A DNA stretch of 64,000 bases from Paenibacillus chondroitinus NBRC 15376. Its GTDB lineage: Bacteria; Bacillota; Bacilli; Paenibacillales; NBRC-103111. Location of the stretch: NCBI RefSeq assembly GCF_004000765.1, contig NZ_BILW01000001.1, forward strand, positions 558,001-622,000, written 5' to 3'. The stretch's first letter is position 1, and each line of letters begins with the position of its first letter. The position numbers were made by a program, and so were the translations under genes. This document shows positions 9,145 through 18,014 of the stretch, piece after piece. The notes under the pieces were generated by a model that saw only the letters and a list, made by a program, of their open reading frames with translations, was not told the origin of the DNA and searched no databases.

Positions 9145-9528
9145 TCACCAAGGTTCATAGCCAAAACCTGCCGTAGAATACCCTGAATAGCTATGCTGAT
9201 GCAGTTCTTTTATCAGTCCCGTCTTTTGGGCGGAGCTTACAAGTGCACCCCCTCTAGATGTGTTATATGCATTAAGTTCTACGATTCCTTCTAAAAAATG
9301 GATATGCATGCCGTTTTGAAGTGGAATGGCAGGGCCGGTCGTACCAAAATAATTATGGTAATGCCCATATCGAATGCCGGTAATCCCTTGGTATTGGTGA
9401 ACATGGCCATCATAAGCAGTGCCATTCACATTAAAGGTATATAGGCGTAATAAATGATTATGGCCGAGGGTTATGGATGACATAGTCTTAAAAAAATGAA
9501 CGTGAGCAGGCGGAACATAACTGGACAA
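9145..9528 (-). CDS. YmaF family His-rich protein
   Basis: The protein is about 127 aa with repeated His motifs: AHVHFF, LGHNHLL, DGHVHQY, YGHYHNYFG, GMHIHFLEG and HQHSY. This spacing matches the YmaF family, whose function is unknown; the His clusters suggest metal binding. The start is unusual: TTG at 9528 gives MSSYVPPAHVHFF and has GGGGG eight bases upstream. That GGGGG is the downstream arm of the terminator of the preceding LtaS-like gene. A TTG six bases further upstream (9534) has too short a spacing. Start confidence is moderate, family call good. Confidence 0.78.
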   Translation of the reverse strand: MSSYVPPAHVHFFKTMSSITLGHNHLLRLYTFNVNGTAYDGHVHQYQGITGIRYGHYHNYFGTTGPAIPLQNGMHIHFLEGIVELNAYNTSRGGALVSSAQKTGLIKELHQHSYSGYSTAGFGYEPW

Positions 9529-9536
9529 ACGCAAAA

Positions 9537-9579
9537 CCCCCTTGAAGCAGGATATGGTTCATCCTATTCCAAGAGGGCT
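9537..9579 (-). terminator. Terminator of LtaS-like paralogue 2
   Basis: Read on the minus strand, CCCTCTTGGAATAGGAT pairs with ATCCTGCTTCAAGGGGG over 17 positions with one mismatch and three wobbles, then TTTTGCGTTT. The second arm also supplies the ribosome binding site of the next gene. Confidence 0.85.
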
Positions 9580-9583
9580 ATCG

Positions 9584-11683
9584 TCATGACTGCGGGAGCG
9601 GGTATAGAGATGATTGGCCAATTTTCATCTTCTTATCGTCATAAACCCGAACTTCGACCTGATGAGGCTTGTCGTTATCGAGGACTGGATTCTCTTTATC
9701 CGTCAGATCAACATACAAGGTATCTTCACCGTCAAAATTAGACTTAAACAACCTGCCATCGATATACACATTACAGGAAGAATAAAATGGCTTGCCCACA
9801 ACCTGAAGTTTATTGCCGCTGCGATTTAACTTGGTAATGACCGGATCCCCATAACCTAACACATATCCTGGCTGAACGATTGTGTCTTTGAAACCTTTAG
9901 CCTCATACCCGTAACGGCCGCCAAACAAATTGTCATACTGAAGCTTCATGTAATCACTAAGATCGCTTGCTTTAATGTTATATTTCTCCCACATGTCATT
10001 TGGCGGTATAACCGGAATCTTCTGCGATAAATCATACAGATAATCGGTGTAGTAACTTCCTTTAACGCCAGCCATGTGAAGGAGCTTTGGACCTAGGAAC
10101 GAAGGACTCATCTTGAGATTCAACTGTTCTTGGTCTGCAGGAAGGAAATTGTTCCATATCAAAAATGGCGTATAGTGAGTTTTTGTATATAGATCAGGAT
10201 CGCCCGGAAGAACGTACTTCGCATCGCGGTACACTTTGTAATCATCTTCAAAAAAAGGAAAGTGGTCGCCGAAAAACAGCAGAATCGTAGGTTCGGATTT
10301 TTTGGAGTAATAATCCACCAAGGACTGAAGCGCTTTGTCAGTTCCCGAAATACCTTGAGCATACGTTTCCAAAATACCTTTGGATTCCGAACTTATATCC
10401 CCCGTCACTTCAATCGTGTTTTTGCTGAACTTCCCTGGCTTGTAAGGATGATGATTTTCCATCGTGTTTGCAAAAATAAAATCAGGTCCAGCGCTTTTTT
10501 CAGTTTCCTCAATAATCTTCTTCACGACAGCCCGATCCGCATAGTTCGGCCCCTCAAAATCATTTGGGAAATACTCGCTGGAAATAAATCGCGAAAATCC
10601 AAAATCCATATACACCTTACGACTGTCAAAAAAATAGCTGAAGAAAGGGTTGATAGAAGTAGCGGTGTACCCTTGTCTAGTCATGATACTGGCCAAAGAA
10701 TCAACGCCATGATTCATATACTGGATATAAGGCAGTATTTTATCCGGAGATTTGCCAAAAAAACGCATAGAATTACCGGATAGTACTTCGAATTCTACGT
10801 TTGCCGTACTGCCGCCGAATTGGGGAGACAGCATCCAACCGCTCGTGTACGTTTTTTGAAGCTGGTGCAGGTTAGGGATCGGATCACGGCTAAATGTTAC
10901 GTTTTTCATCAGAGTTGGATCCCAGAATGATTCTCCAAGCATGACGATGATATTTGGTTTTTTATCACCTGAAGCCGGTTTCTCTGGAATTTTGGCTAAA
11001 ATGTCCGCTATCGCTTTTTTACTATAACCCTCCGGCTTGGCTACATTCAGAAAACCTAACATCTGCACGGATGAATAAAGGTATCCATTCTCATCATAGG
11101 TTATTGTTTGATCCCAGGGGACCGTGTAAATCCCGTAAAGATTCATGAATGGAATTGGCTTATCCATATAAAGGCTCGTCGCCATTACGATGGCAACAAT
11201 AGCGTAAATACCGCGTTCTATCCACGTAAATTGGATACGCTGGCGGCGCAGAACCAAATGAAATAACATGGTGAGCAATCCGAGAAAGAGCGTGACAACT
11301 CCGATTATTCGAAGATTGAGATACCCTTTCAAAAAGGGCACGTACGCGACAATTTGATTGTTAAAATAAAGATCCCACGGGTAATAAGGGGCTCCTATTG
11401 CCTTTAATTTACTACCGCTAATAGCACCAAGCGGTAAAAGCACAGCACAAAGCAGCCAGAAGGATAAGCGGCTTTTGCCGGTAACAGCAATAAGAAAGAG
11501 ATACAAAGTTCCTACTACGAAGTAGGCAAGAATCATGGAGAGAGGGTGGTTCATCACCCATTTGTGGAGCTCTTCATACGAGCCGCGATCCAAATATTCG
11601 ACCATCATCATCAGGAAAAAAGGCAAAATCACAATCATAATACGGGAGGGCAGCTGCTTGAGCCATTGAAGTAAAGTCGTCAT
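9584..11683 (-). CDS. LTA-synthase-family sulfatase, membrane-bound (paralogue 2)
   Basis: The protein has 699 aa from the ATG at 11683 (GGAG eight bases upstream); the open frame reaches 11725 without a better start. Architecture and length match the gene at 1751: about five N-terminal helices, LGESFWDPTL (metal Glu), GGSTANVEFEVLSGNS (probable nucleophile Thr), FFGDHFPFFEDD (metal Asp/His), and a C-terminal ~90-residue beta-rich extension after the sulfatase domain. Two close paralogues within 6 kb suggest tandem duplication with specialisation, for example synthase versus primase or vegetative versus sporulation use. This is inference. Confidence 0.88.
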   Translation of the reverse strand: MTTLLQWLKQLPSRIMIVILPFFLMMMVEYLDRGSYEELHKWVMNHPLSMILAYFVVGTLYLFLIAVTGKSRLSFWLLCAVLLPLGAISGSKLKAIGAPYYPWDLYFNNQIVAYVPFLKGYLNLRIIGVVTLFLGLLTMLFHLVLRRQRIQFTWIERGIYAIVAIVMATSLYMDKPIPFMNLYGIYTVPWDQTITYDENGYLYSSVQMLGFLNVAKPEGYSKKAIADILAKIPEKPASGDKKPNIIVMLGESFWDPTLMKNVTFSRDPIPNLHQLQKTYTSGWMLSPQFGGSTANVEFEVLSGNSMRFFGKSPDKILPYIQYMNHGVDSLASIMTRQGYTATSINPFFSYFFDSRKVYMDFGFSRFISSEYFPNDFEGPNYADRAVVKKIIEETEKSAGPDFIFANTMENHHPYKPGKFSKNTIEVTGDISSESKGILETYAQGISGTDKALQSLVDYYSKKSEPTILLFFGDHFPFFEDDYKVYRDAKYVLPGDPDLYTKTHYTPFLIWNNFLPADQEQLNLKMSPSFLGPKLLHMAGVKGSYYTDYLYDLSQKIPVIPPNDMWEKYNIKASDLSDYMKLQYDNLFGGRYGYEAKGFKDTIVQPGYVLGYGDPVITKLNRSGNKLQVVGKPFYSSCNVYIDGRLFKSNFDGEDTLYVDLTDKENPVLDNDKPHQVEVRVYDDKKMKIGQSSLYPLPQS

Positions 11684-11760
11684 TAAAGTAACTCCTGTTC
11701 GATTAGTGCAAGTCCATTCGTTCATTATCTTATATCTTGATCAAAGAGGGAAGATATCCC

Positions 11761-11826
11761 TTGACAGATTAAACTATAACAATTAACATTACAGTTAATT
11801 GTAATCTAAAAACTTACAGATAACTG
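11761..11826 (+). promoter_or_regulatory. Promoter with overlapping palindromic operator before MFS exporter
   Basis: TTGACA (11761-11766) and TAACAT (11784-11789) are spaced 17 bp. Over the -10 lies the perfect inverted repeat ACAATTAAC-N6-GTTAATTGT (11779-11802), and nested within it ATTACA-N6-TGTAAT (11788-11805). A near copy of TTACAGTTAATTG (11789-11801) recurs as TTACAGATAACTG (11814-11826). The layout is that of a repressor operator; the TACAATTAA-type half sites resemble MarR/OhrR boxes (inference). No regulator gene is adjacent. Confidence 0.7.
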
Positions 11827-11833
11827 AAGGAAA

Positions 11834-13258
11834 GTGGAGGTGAAAACCATGCAACACGTTGCTTCTGCAACTGAAGTGGCACAAGAGAAAGTTATAGATG
11901 CCAAAAAGGCTGTGCCATGGATTATTTTTCTGATCTTTTTTGCTGTACTAAACGAAACAGTTTTCAACGTTTCAACACCCGAAATCGCTAAGCAGTACGG
12001 GATTACGCCGACAGGGGTTAGCTGGGTCCTCACTACGTTTATCATCTTTTTCGGAATTGGGTCCGTCATATATGGGCGATTATCCGATATTTTTTCTTTG
12101 AAAAAACTGATTGTTGCCGGAATCCTCATCTATAGTATTGGATCTGCGCTTGGCTTTGTGCTTCAGGCCTGGTATCCGGCGGTCATCTTTGCGCGCGCCG
12201 TGCAAGGCGCAGGAGCCTCAGCTATTCCGGCGCTCGTTATGGTCGTTGTTGCACGCTACTTTTCACCTTCGGATCGAGGAAAAGTTTTCGGGCTTTTAAC
12301 TTCCACTGTTTCCTTTGCCATCGCCGTAGGGCCAGTAGTGGGCGGATTTGTTTCCTCGTCACTCCACTGGACGTACTTGTTCATTATTCCTTTGTTTACT
12401 CTGATTTCAATCCCGTTTTTTAATCAGATTTTGCCTGAGGAAAAACGCAAAGAAGGCAGTGTCGACATCTTGGGGGCGGCGCTCGTCGCATTTTCCGTCG
12501 CTGGCATTATCGTCTACTTATCTTTCCCTCATTGGTACTATTTGGCCGCGAGCCTAGCGCTATTCATTTGGTTTATTTCTCATATTCTTAAAGCCAAAGA
12601 TCCTTTTATTGAACCGTCGCTTTTTCGAAATAAACTGCTGCGTGGCGGTTTAATCGTTGGATTCCTCGTATTTTGTACCGTCATGGGGATCATGTTTGTC
12701 ATTCCGCTCATGTTGGCCAAAGTGAATGAGCTTGGCACGAGCACAATTGGGCTTATTTTGTTCCCAGGGGCCATGTGTGCCGTTATTTTTGGTACAATTG
12801 GCGGAAATTTGGCGGACAAAAAGGGCAATAACTTTGTCGTGTTTATTGGTCTTGGGCTTTTAGTGATCAGCCTTGTGGCCATTGCTTTCTTGGTTGGCCA
12901 TTCCCCATGGTTCATTTCTGCGGCGCTTCTTCCTACTTATGTCGGCTTCTCCTTCGTGCAAACGGCTCTGGCGAACCGTGTCTCCTTGACGCTGAGCGTG
13001 AGTGAAACCGGAGTGGGTATGGGACTTTTCAACCTGATCAGCTTTATTTCAGGGGCTGTAGGAACGGCACTTGTCGCCAAATTGTTGGATGGCGGCATGA
13101 TGGAGTTTTACAAGAATCCTGTTCTAAATTCTGTAATAGCAATTCCTTATAGTAACCTGCTCATCATTTTTGCGGCAGTGATCATCGTTAGTGGATTGTT
13201 CTACTTGCGAATATTCACTAAAAAAGCAGCAGGAATAACATCTGAAGCAGCAGCCTAA
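11834..13258 (+). CDS. MFS drug/metabolite exporter
   Basis: The ORF is 474 aa; ATG at 11834 or 11849 are both possible, and GGAGG before the latter favours the shorter form. It has 12-14 hydrophobic helices. MFS motif A-like GSVIYGRLSDIFSLKKL lies in loop 2-3, and FARAVQGAGASAIPALVMVVVARYF and a motif-C-like VGPVVGGFV follow, typical of proton-coupled multidrug exporters of the DHA2/Bcr types. The palindromic operator upstream suggests ligand-inducible expression. The substrate is unknown. Confidence 0.88.
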   Translation: MEVKTMQHVASATEVAQEKVIDAKKAVPWIIFLIFFAVLNETVFNVSTPEIAKQYGITPTGVSWVLTTFIIFFGIGSVIYGRLSDIFSLKKLIVAGILIYSIGSALGFVLQAWYPAVIFARAVQGAGASAIPALVMVVVARYFSPSDRGKVFGLLTSTVSFAIAVGPVVGGFVSSSLHWTYLFIIPLFTLISIPFFNQILPEEKRKEGSVDILGAALVAFSVAGIIVYLSFPHWYYLAASLALFIWFISHILKAKDPFIEPSLFRNKLLRGGLIVGFLVFCTVMGIMFVIPLMLAKVNELGTSTIGLILFPGAMCAVIFGTIGGNLADKKGNNFVVFIGLGLLVISLVAIAFLVGHSPWFISAALLPTYVGFSFVQTALANRVSLTLSVSETGVGMGLFNLISFISGAVGTALVAKLLDGGMMEFYKNPVLNSVIAIPYSNLLIIFAAVIIVSGLFYLRIFTKKAAGITSEAAA

Positions 13259-13270
13259 ATTGCAAATAAA

Positions 13271-13317
13271 AAAACCGACAGCTTTTCTTGGAGAAAAGCG
13301 AGTCGGTTTTTTTGCTG
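13271..13317. terminator. Bidirectional terminator
   Basis: AAAACCGAC-A-GCTTTTC and GAAAAGC-GA-GTCGGTTTT form a long stem ending in a T run. It separates the exporter from the convergent DsbA-like gene. Confidence 0.88.
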
Positions 13318-13350
13318 CACAATTTTATGATTCGTTTTTATAATTCGTTT

Positions 13351-14010
13351 TTATTGCTCGTTCTCATTACCGTTTTCGTCAGGTTGCTCAGCGCTAATCT
13401 GCTGTAGGGCCTGAAGGAGCGTTGCGGATGGCTGTGCGCCAGTAAGCGCATATTTTCGGTTAATCACAAAAAAGGGAACGCCGGTGACACCTGCTTGCCT
13501 AGCGAACTCAAAATCATCTTCAACCTGTTCCAGCCCTTCTTTCGCGTCCAAAAGCGATCTTGTTTTCTCGCGGTCCATACCGAGTTGTTCTGCCGTGGCC
13601 AGCAGCTCATCCAAATGGCCAATGTCTTTGCCATCTTCAAAATAAGCTTTAAATAATGCGTCTACGACTGGTTTTTTTAACTCTTTAGGTGCAATTGCAA
13701 TCAGTTGGTGAGCTTTTAGCGTATTCGGCATTTTCTCAACTTTGGAGAAGTCAAAATGCAAACCTGAGGCTTTGCCTGCTTGAGTGACCTGCTGAAGCAT
13801 ACCGTTTAATCGATCTTCGTCTGCTTGCATCTTTTTGTGCATGACCTCGCGGAACGGAGAACCTTCTGTTGGTGTATACGGATCTAGTTGAAAGGCGCGA
13901 TAGTGAACTTCAACCGGCTCCGCTGTAAAATTGGCCAGAGCATCTTCCAAATTCTTTTTGCCGATACGGCACCAAGGACAAACAATATCTTCAAAAATTT
14001 CTATCATCAT
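13351..14010 (-). CDS. DsbA family (FrnE-like) oxidoreductase
   Basis: The protein is 219 aa, with the CPWC active site at residues 11-14, a helical insertion, and the cis-Pro region GVTGVPFFVINRKYALTGAQP near residue 170-195. This is the cytoplasmic FrnE/DsbA-like branch; no signal peptide is present. Members act as thiol-disulfide oxidoreductases or isomerases in oxidative stress. The C-terminal tail is short and acidic. No redox partner gene adjoins it; it is preceded by a ~65-bp gap from the AraC gene on the same strand. Confidence 0.88.
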   Translation of the reverse strand: MMIEIFEDIVCPWCRIGKKNLEDALANFTAEPVEVHYRAFQLDPYTPTEGSPFREVMHKKMQADEDRLNGMLQQVTQAGKASGLHFDFSKVEKMPNTLKAHQLIAIAPKELKKPVVDALFKAYFEDGKDIGHLDELLATAEQLGMDREKTRSLLDAKEGLEQVEDDFEFARQAGVTGVPFFVINRKYALTGAQPSATLLQALQQISAEQPDENGNENEQ

Positions 14011-14075
14011 AAAGAACTCAAACTCCTTCGATAAAAAAATAGTTACTATATTTTCATTATATACGATTAGGATCT

Positions 14076-14897
14076 TTAATTCATCTGTCGGAACCTTTCC
14101 GGTGTCAGTCCGACGTGCTTGCGAAAGCTGGCTACAAAGTGGCTCGTATCACGGAACCCAACGTATTTAGCTACTTCCTTGACTGTTTTTGCAGGTTGGT
14201 GAATGAGGATTTCTTTGGATTTGCGAAGCCTCATCCGAATTAGATAGGAGTAAGGCGAGAGCCCGTAAGCGTGCTGAAACAACGTGTTCATATGCCGAGG
14301 TGTTATAGCTAACACTTCAGCCATTTCTTCAAGACTTGTATCAGGGTTATGATAATGAATTTCAAGCCACATCAGTAAAGGTTGTAAAAGAGCAATTTGA
14401 TTGCGAATCGAGGTGCGGTTATTGACCTGACCATGTTTCTTAAGCTGAATGAAAAAATGATATAAATCGGCTGAGGCGTCATACCCGGAGTACTCGGAGC
14501 TTGTATCCATATGTTTGATTATTTGACCAATTACCGTATTCATCGGACCACCCATATCCCACCTGTAAACAGCAGAATCCAACAGATCTAAAGTGCCAAG
14601 GATGGCTTCAATACAAGCTCCGCCAAAGGTGACATACTGCGTGCACCATAATTCCGTAACGGCATAATAAGAATGCGGAACTCCCGGTAGCATGAAAACA
14701 CCCGTACCTTCAGGCAGTGAATATTTTTTGCCGTCCAGGATGAACTCTCCTTCACCGGCATAGGTTTGGAGCCAATGATAATTGGGGAAGCCCTCAGGTC
14801 TAACCAATTTTTCCTGATCCTCATGATGGCCAATACTCTCAATAAAGATTGGAAACGGTTGCGCAGTTGAAGGCGTTAATTCATATCTTTTGTGCAT
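14076..14897 (-). CDS. AraC family transcriptional regulator
   Basis: Starting at the ATG at 14897 (AGGTGG eight bases upstream) the protein has 273 aa; an ATG at 14918 lacks a ribosome site. An N-terminal cupin-type sugar-binding domain (LPEGTGVFMLPGVPHSYY) is followed by a C-terminal double helix-turn-helix (LEEMAEVLAITPRHMNTLF; VKEVAKYVGFRDTSHFVASFRKHVGLTPERF). It is divergent from the GH42 beta-galactosidase, so it most likely controls that gene in response to a galactoside or oligosaccharide (inference from position). Confidence 0.9.
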   Translation of the reverse strand: MHKRYELTPSTAQPFPIFIESIGHHEDQEKLVRPEGFPNYHWLQTYAGEGEFILDGKKYSLPEGTGVFMLPGVPHSYYAVTELWCTQYVTFGGACIEAILGTLDLLDSAVYRWDMGGPMNTVIGQIIKHMDTSSEYSGYDASADLYHFFIQLKKHGQVNNRTSIRNQIALLQPLLMWLEIHYHNPDTSLEEMAEVLAITPRHMNTLFQHAYGLSPYSYLIRMRLRKSKEILIHQPAKTVKEVAKYVGFRDTSHFVASFRKHVGLTPERFRQMN

Positions 14898-14942
14898 GAG
14901 TGAGTCCACCTGTTCCATTTTATTATATGAGTATGTAAAAAT

Positions 14943-14967
14943 ATTATATTTTAAGATGAAATATAAT
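14943..14967. promoter_or_regulatory. Inverted repeat in the araC/GH42 divergent region
   Basis: ATTATATTT (14943-14951) and AAATATAAT (14959-14967) form a perfect 9-bp inverted repeat with a 7-base spacer, between two divergent genes. It is a candidate regulator site, though its AT-richness weakens the case. Confidence 0.45.
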
Positions 14968-15023
14968 CCAATACAATGGACTTATTCTTATATTTATTTG
15001 ACCAATTTGATGAGGTGGCCGTT

Positions 15024-17051
15024 ATGATCAATGAGAAACTCCCCAAAATTTGGTACGGCGGAGACTACAATCCCGAGCAGTGGGATAAAGAAATCATGGA
15101 TGAAGATCTACGCATGTTTAAACTTGCTGGAATTGATGTAGCAACCGTTAATGTTTTTTCGTGGGCGAGATTGCAAAAAAATGAAGACACATACGACTTT
15201 GAATGGTTAGATGAAATCATAGACAAGCTTTATGAAAAAGGCACTTATGTTTGCCTAGCTACGAGCACAGGGGCTCATCCTGCTTGGATGGCGCGTAACT
15301 ATCCGGACGTTCTCCGTGTTGATTTTGAAGGAAGGAAGCGTAAATTTGGGGGCAGACACAACTCTTGCCCGAACAGCCCTACTTATCGTAAATACTCTAC
15401 GCTCCTCGCTGAGAAGCTGGCAGAACGTTATCAAAATCACCCTGCCATCTTAATCTGGCACATTTCAAATGAATATGGCGGGTATTGTTACTGTGAGCAA
15501 TGCGCAGACGGTTTCCGCAGTTGGCTTCAAGAACGCTATACGACAATTGAAACATTAAATAAAGTTTGGAATACAAGCTTTTGGGGTCACACCTTTTATG
15601 AATGGGAAGAAATCGTTTCTCCAAATGCTTTGTCAGAAGAATGGGGAGTGGATAATACCAACTTCCAAGGCATTTCACTGGATTATCGCAGGTACATGTC
15701 TGATAGCATGCTAGAATGTTATAAGCTTGAATACAACGCTATCAAAAAACATACGCCTGATCTTCCAATCACCACAAATTTAATGGGGTTATACAAAGAA
15801 CTGGATTATTTTAAATGGGCCAAATATTTGGATGTGATATCTTGGGATAACTATCCATCCTTGGACACGCCGATCAGCTTGACGGCTATGACGCATGACC
15901 TTATGCGGGGGTTAAAACATGGACAACCCTTCATGCTGATGGAACAAACGCCAAGTCAGCAAAATTGGCAGCCCTACAACTCGCTCAAACGTCCAGGCGT
16001 TATGAAACTTTGGAGCTATCAAGCCGTGGCCCGCGGTGCGGATACCGTCATGTTCTTTCAACTTCGAAGATCGGTCGGAGCATGTGAAAAATACCACGGA
16101 GCCGTCATCGAGCATGCCGGTCATGAGCATACGCGAGTATTTCGCGAATGTGCGGAGCTGGGGGCTGAGCTGCAAATACTCTCGGATAAGCTGCTGGATA
16201 CCAGAGTCGAAGCAAAAGTAGCTATCGTATTTGATTGGGAAAACCGTTGGGCAGTCGAACTTTCCAGCGGACCAACCGTCGCGCTGAAGTATGTGAATGA
16301 AGTCCATAAGTACTACGACGCGCTTTTCCAGCAAAACATTCAAGTAGATATGATAGGGGTAGAAACCGATCTATCCAGCTATGACATCGTCATTGCACCG
16401 GTTCTCTACATGGTTAAAAAGGGCTATGCAAAACGGGTCGAAGACTTCGTACATGCGGGCGGAACATTCCTCACCACATTCTTCAGCGGAATCGTCAATG
16501 AAAATGATATCGTCACCTTAGGCGGTTACCCTGGCGAGTTACGTAAAGTACTCGGGATTTGGGCTGAAGAAATCGATGCCTTATTCCCCGACCAGTCCAA
16601 CCAAATCGTCATGAGAGAGCAGTGGGGAGAACTGAAAGGCGAATATCCATGCGGCATACTTTGTGACCTAATCCATTCAGAAGGCGCGAAGATCAAAGCC
16701 GTTTATGGCAGCGACTTCTATGCAGGAATGCCTGCCCTGACCGTAAACACATACGGTTCTGGCCAAGCCTGGTATGTAGCTACTAGTCCGGAACCATCAT
16801 TTTTACAAGGACTCATACGCAATTTGTGCGAGAACAAAGGAATTATTCCGCCTGTAGCACCTGTTGCAGGTGTGGAGATATCCGTAAGAACTCGAGATGC
16901 AGACACCTATATGTTCCTTCTGAATCATAATGATCATGAGGAAACAGTGGATTTAGGAGCTCTCAAAGCAACAAATATGATAACCAATCACCAAATAGAA
17001 AACACCATTGCACTCCCGGCAAAAGCAGTTATCATTCTAAAAAAACAATAG
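15024..17051 (+). CDS. GH42 beta-galactosidase
   Basis: The protein is 675 aa from the ATG at 15024 (GAGGTGG five bases upstream); the open frame extends to 14976 without a site. The GH42 catalytic domain begins with WYGGDYNPEQW. The acid/base is Glu150 in WHISNEYGG and the nucleophile is Glu307 in FMLMEQTPS. Cys115, Cys155, Cys157 and Cys160 form the zinc cluster known in this family. Trimerisation and C-terminal beta domains follow. No signal peptide is present, so it hydrolyses imported galactosides in the cytoplasm. Confidence 0.93.
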   Translation: MINEKLPKIWYGGDYNPEQWDKEIMDEDLRMFKLAGIDVATVNVFSWARLQKNEDTYDFEWLDEIIDKLYEKGTYVCLATSTGAHPAWMARNYPDVLRVDFEGRKRKFGGRHNSCPNSPTYRKYSTLLAEKLAERYQNHPAILIWHISNEYGGYCYCEQCADGFRSWLQERYTTIETLNKVWNTSFWGHTFYEWEEIVSPNALSEEWGVDNTNFQGISLDYRRYMSDSMLECYKLEYNAIKKHTPDLPITTNLMGLYKELDYFKWAKYLDVISWDNYPSLDTPISLTAMTHDLMRGLKHGQPFMLMEQTPSQQNWQPYNSLKRPGVMKLWSYQAVARGADTVMFFQLRRSVGACEKYHGAVIEHAGHEHTRVFRECAELGAELQILSDKLLDTRVEAKVAIVFDWENRWAVELSSGPTVALKYVNEVHKYYDALFQQNIQVDMIGVETDLSSYDIVIAPVLYMVKKGYAKRVEDFVHAGGTFLTTFFSGIVNENDIVTLGGYPGELRKVLGIWAEEIDALFPDQSNQIVMREQWGELKGEYPCGILCDLIHSEGAKIKAVYGSDFYAGMPALTVNTYGSGQAWYVATSPEPSFLQGLIRNLCENKGIIPPVAPVAGVEISVRTRDADTYMFLLNHNDHEETVDLGALKATNMITNHQIENTIALPAKAVIILKKQ

Positions 17052-17060
17052 CCATTAGCG

Positions 17061-17097
17061 AAAAACCTCTGTCGCTTTAAAGGATAGAGGTTTTTTT
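17061..17097 (+). terminator. Terminator of the GH42 gene
   Basis: AAAAACCTCT and AGAGGTTTTT form a 10-bp stem followed by a T run. Confidence 0.85.
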
Positions 17098-17104
17098 GCA
17101 TTTT

Positions 17105-17113
17105 TGGTATAAT
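17105..17113 (+). promoter_or_regulatory. Extended -10 promoter of the PPDK/PEPS regulator
   Basis: TGGTATAAT is a perfect extended -10 element; no clear -35 lies 17 bp upstream. It is 35 bp ahead of the GTG start. Confidence 0.6.
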
Positions 17114-17147
17114 TTCACGTATAGTAGGTTCAAAGGGGAGGTGCAGA

Positions 17148-17954
17148 GTGACCGAACAACAGCAGCTGTTTATTTGCTCAGATTCAATTGGAGAAACCGC
17201 CGATGCCGTTGCCAGAGCTACCGTTCGTCAATTCAATTCCGAACAGATGAGAATTAAACGTTACGGTCATATCAGCCAACAAAGTGAAATCGTTCAAATG
17301 CTGCAGGAAGCAGCTGCAGCCGGGGGCTTCGTGGCCTATACATTTGTGCAGCCCGAGCTTCGCGAAACCATGAAAAATGAAGCGCAACGCCTCGGTGTGC
17401 GAACCGTTGATATAATGGGACCGATGTTGGAAGCATTTTCAGAAACGTATGGACACCTACCTAAGCGCAAACCGGGTTTACTGCACGAGATGGACGCCGA
17501 TTACTTCCGCAGAGTAGATGCGATCGAATTTGCCGTCAAATACGACGATGGCAAAGATAACCGCGGCATGCTTCAAGCCGAAGTTGTACTTATCGGAGTT
17601 TCACGCACATCCAAGACACCACTAAGTATTTACCTAGCACACAAAGGAATTAAATCTGCTAATCTTCCAATCATCCCAGAAATAAAGCTACCACCGGAGC
17701 TTTTCAAAATCCCAAGCAAACGCATCATCGGCCTCACCATGGACGCCAACCAAATCCTGCAAATCCGTCTCGAACGCCTCAAAGCCGTCGGCCTCCCGGA
17801 TGGTTCCCAATACGCCACCTTCCGCCGCATCCAAGAAGAACTCGACTATGCCGAGTCCATCATGAAGCAGCTCGGCTGCCCGGTCATCAACGTCACCAAC
17901 AAAGCAATCGAAGAAACAGCTGGAATTATCCTAGATCTTGTTTCATTTAGATAA
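17148..17954 (+). CDS. ppsR: Pyruvate phosphate dikinase / PEP synthase regulatory protein (PSRP)
   Basis: The 268-aa protein starts with GTG behind GGGGAGG. It is the DUF299 family (YqfL in Bacillus): the ADP/Pi-dependent bifunctional kinase-phosphorylase that switches PPDK or PEP synthase on and off by threonine phosphorylation. The diagnostic P-loop GVSRTSKTPLS lies near residues 149-159, and the N-terminus SDSIGETADAVARA is conserved. Neither target enzyme is encoded in the window. It is followed by its own terminator. Confidence 0.92.
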   Translation: MTEQQQLFICSDSIGETADAVARATVRQFNSEQMRIKRYGHISQQSEIVQMLQEAAAAGGFVAYTFVQPELRETMKNEAQRLGVRTVDIMGPMLEAFSETYGHLPKRKPGLLHEMDADYFRRVDAIEFAVKYDDGKDNRGMLQAEVVLIGVSRTSKTPLSIYLAHKGIKSANLPIIPEIKLPPELFKIPSKRIIGLTMDANQILQIRLERLKAVGLPDGSQYATFRRIQEELDYAESIMKQLGCPVINVTNKAIEETAGIILDLVSFR

Positions 17955-17975
17955 ATGAAATCCTTCACCATAAAC

Positions 17976-18014
17976 GATGCCCATTGAACCTAACCGTTCA
18001 TAGGCATCTTTTTT
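17976..18014 (+). terminator. Terminator of ppsR
   Basis: GATGCC-N-ATTGAAC and GTTCATAGGCATC pair with one bulge and are followed by six T. Confidence 0.8.

Noticed and set aside
13323-13350. Direct repeat ATTCGTTTTTAT after the DsbA-like gene
   Set aside because: Two short AT-rich copies only, just after the stop codon; probably slippage.
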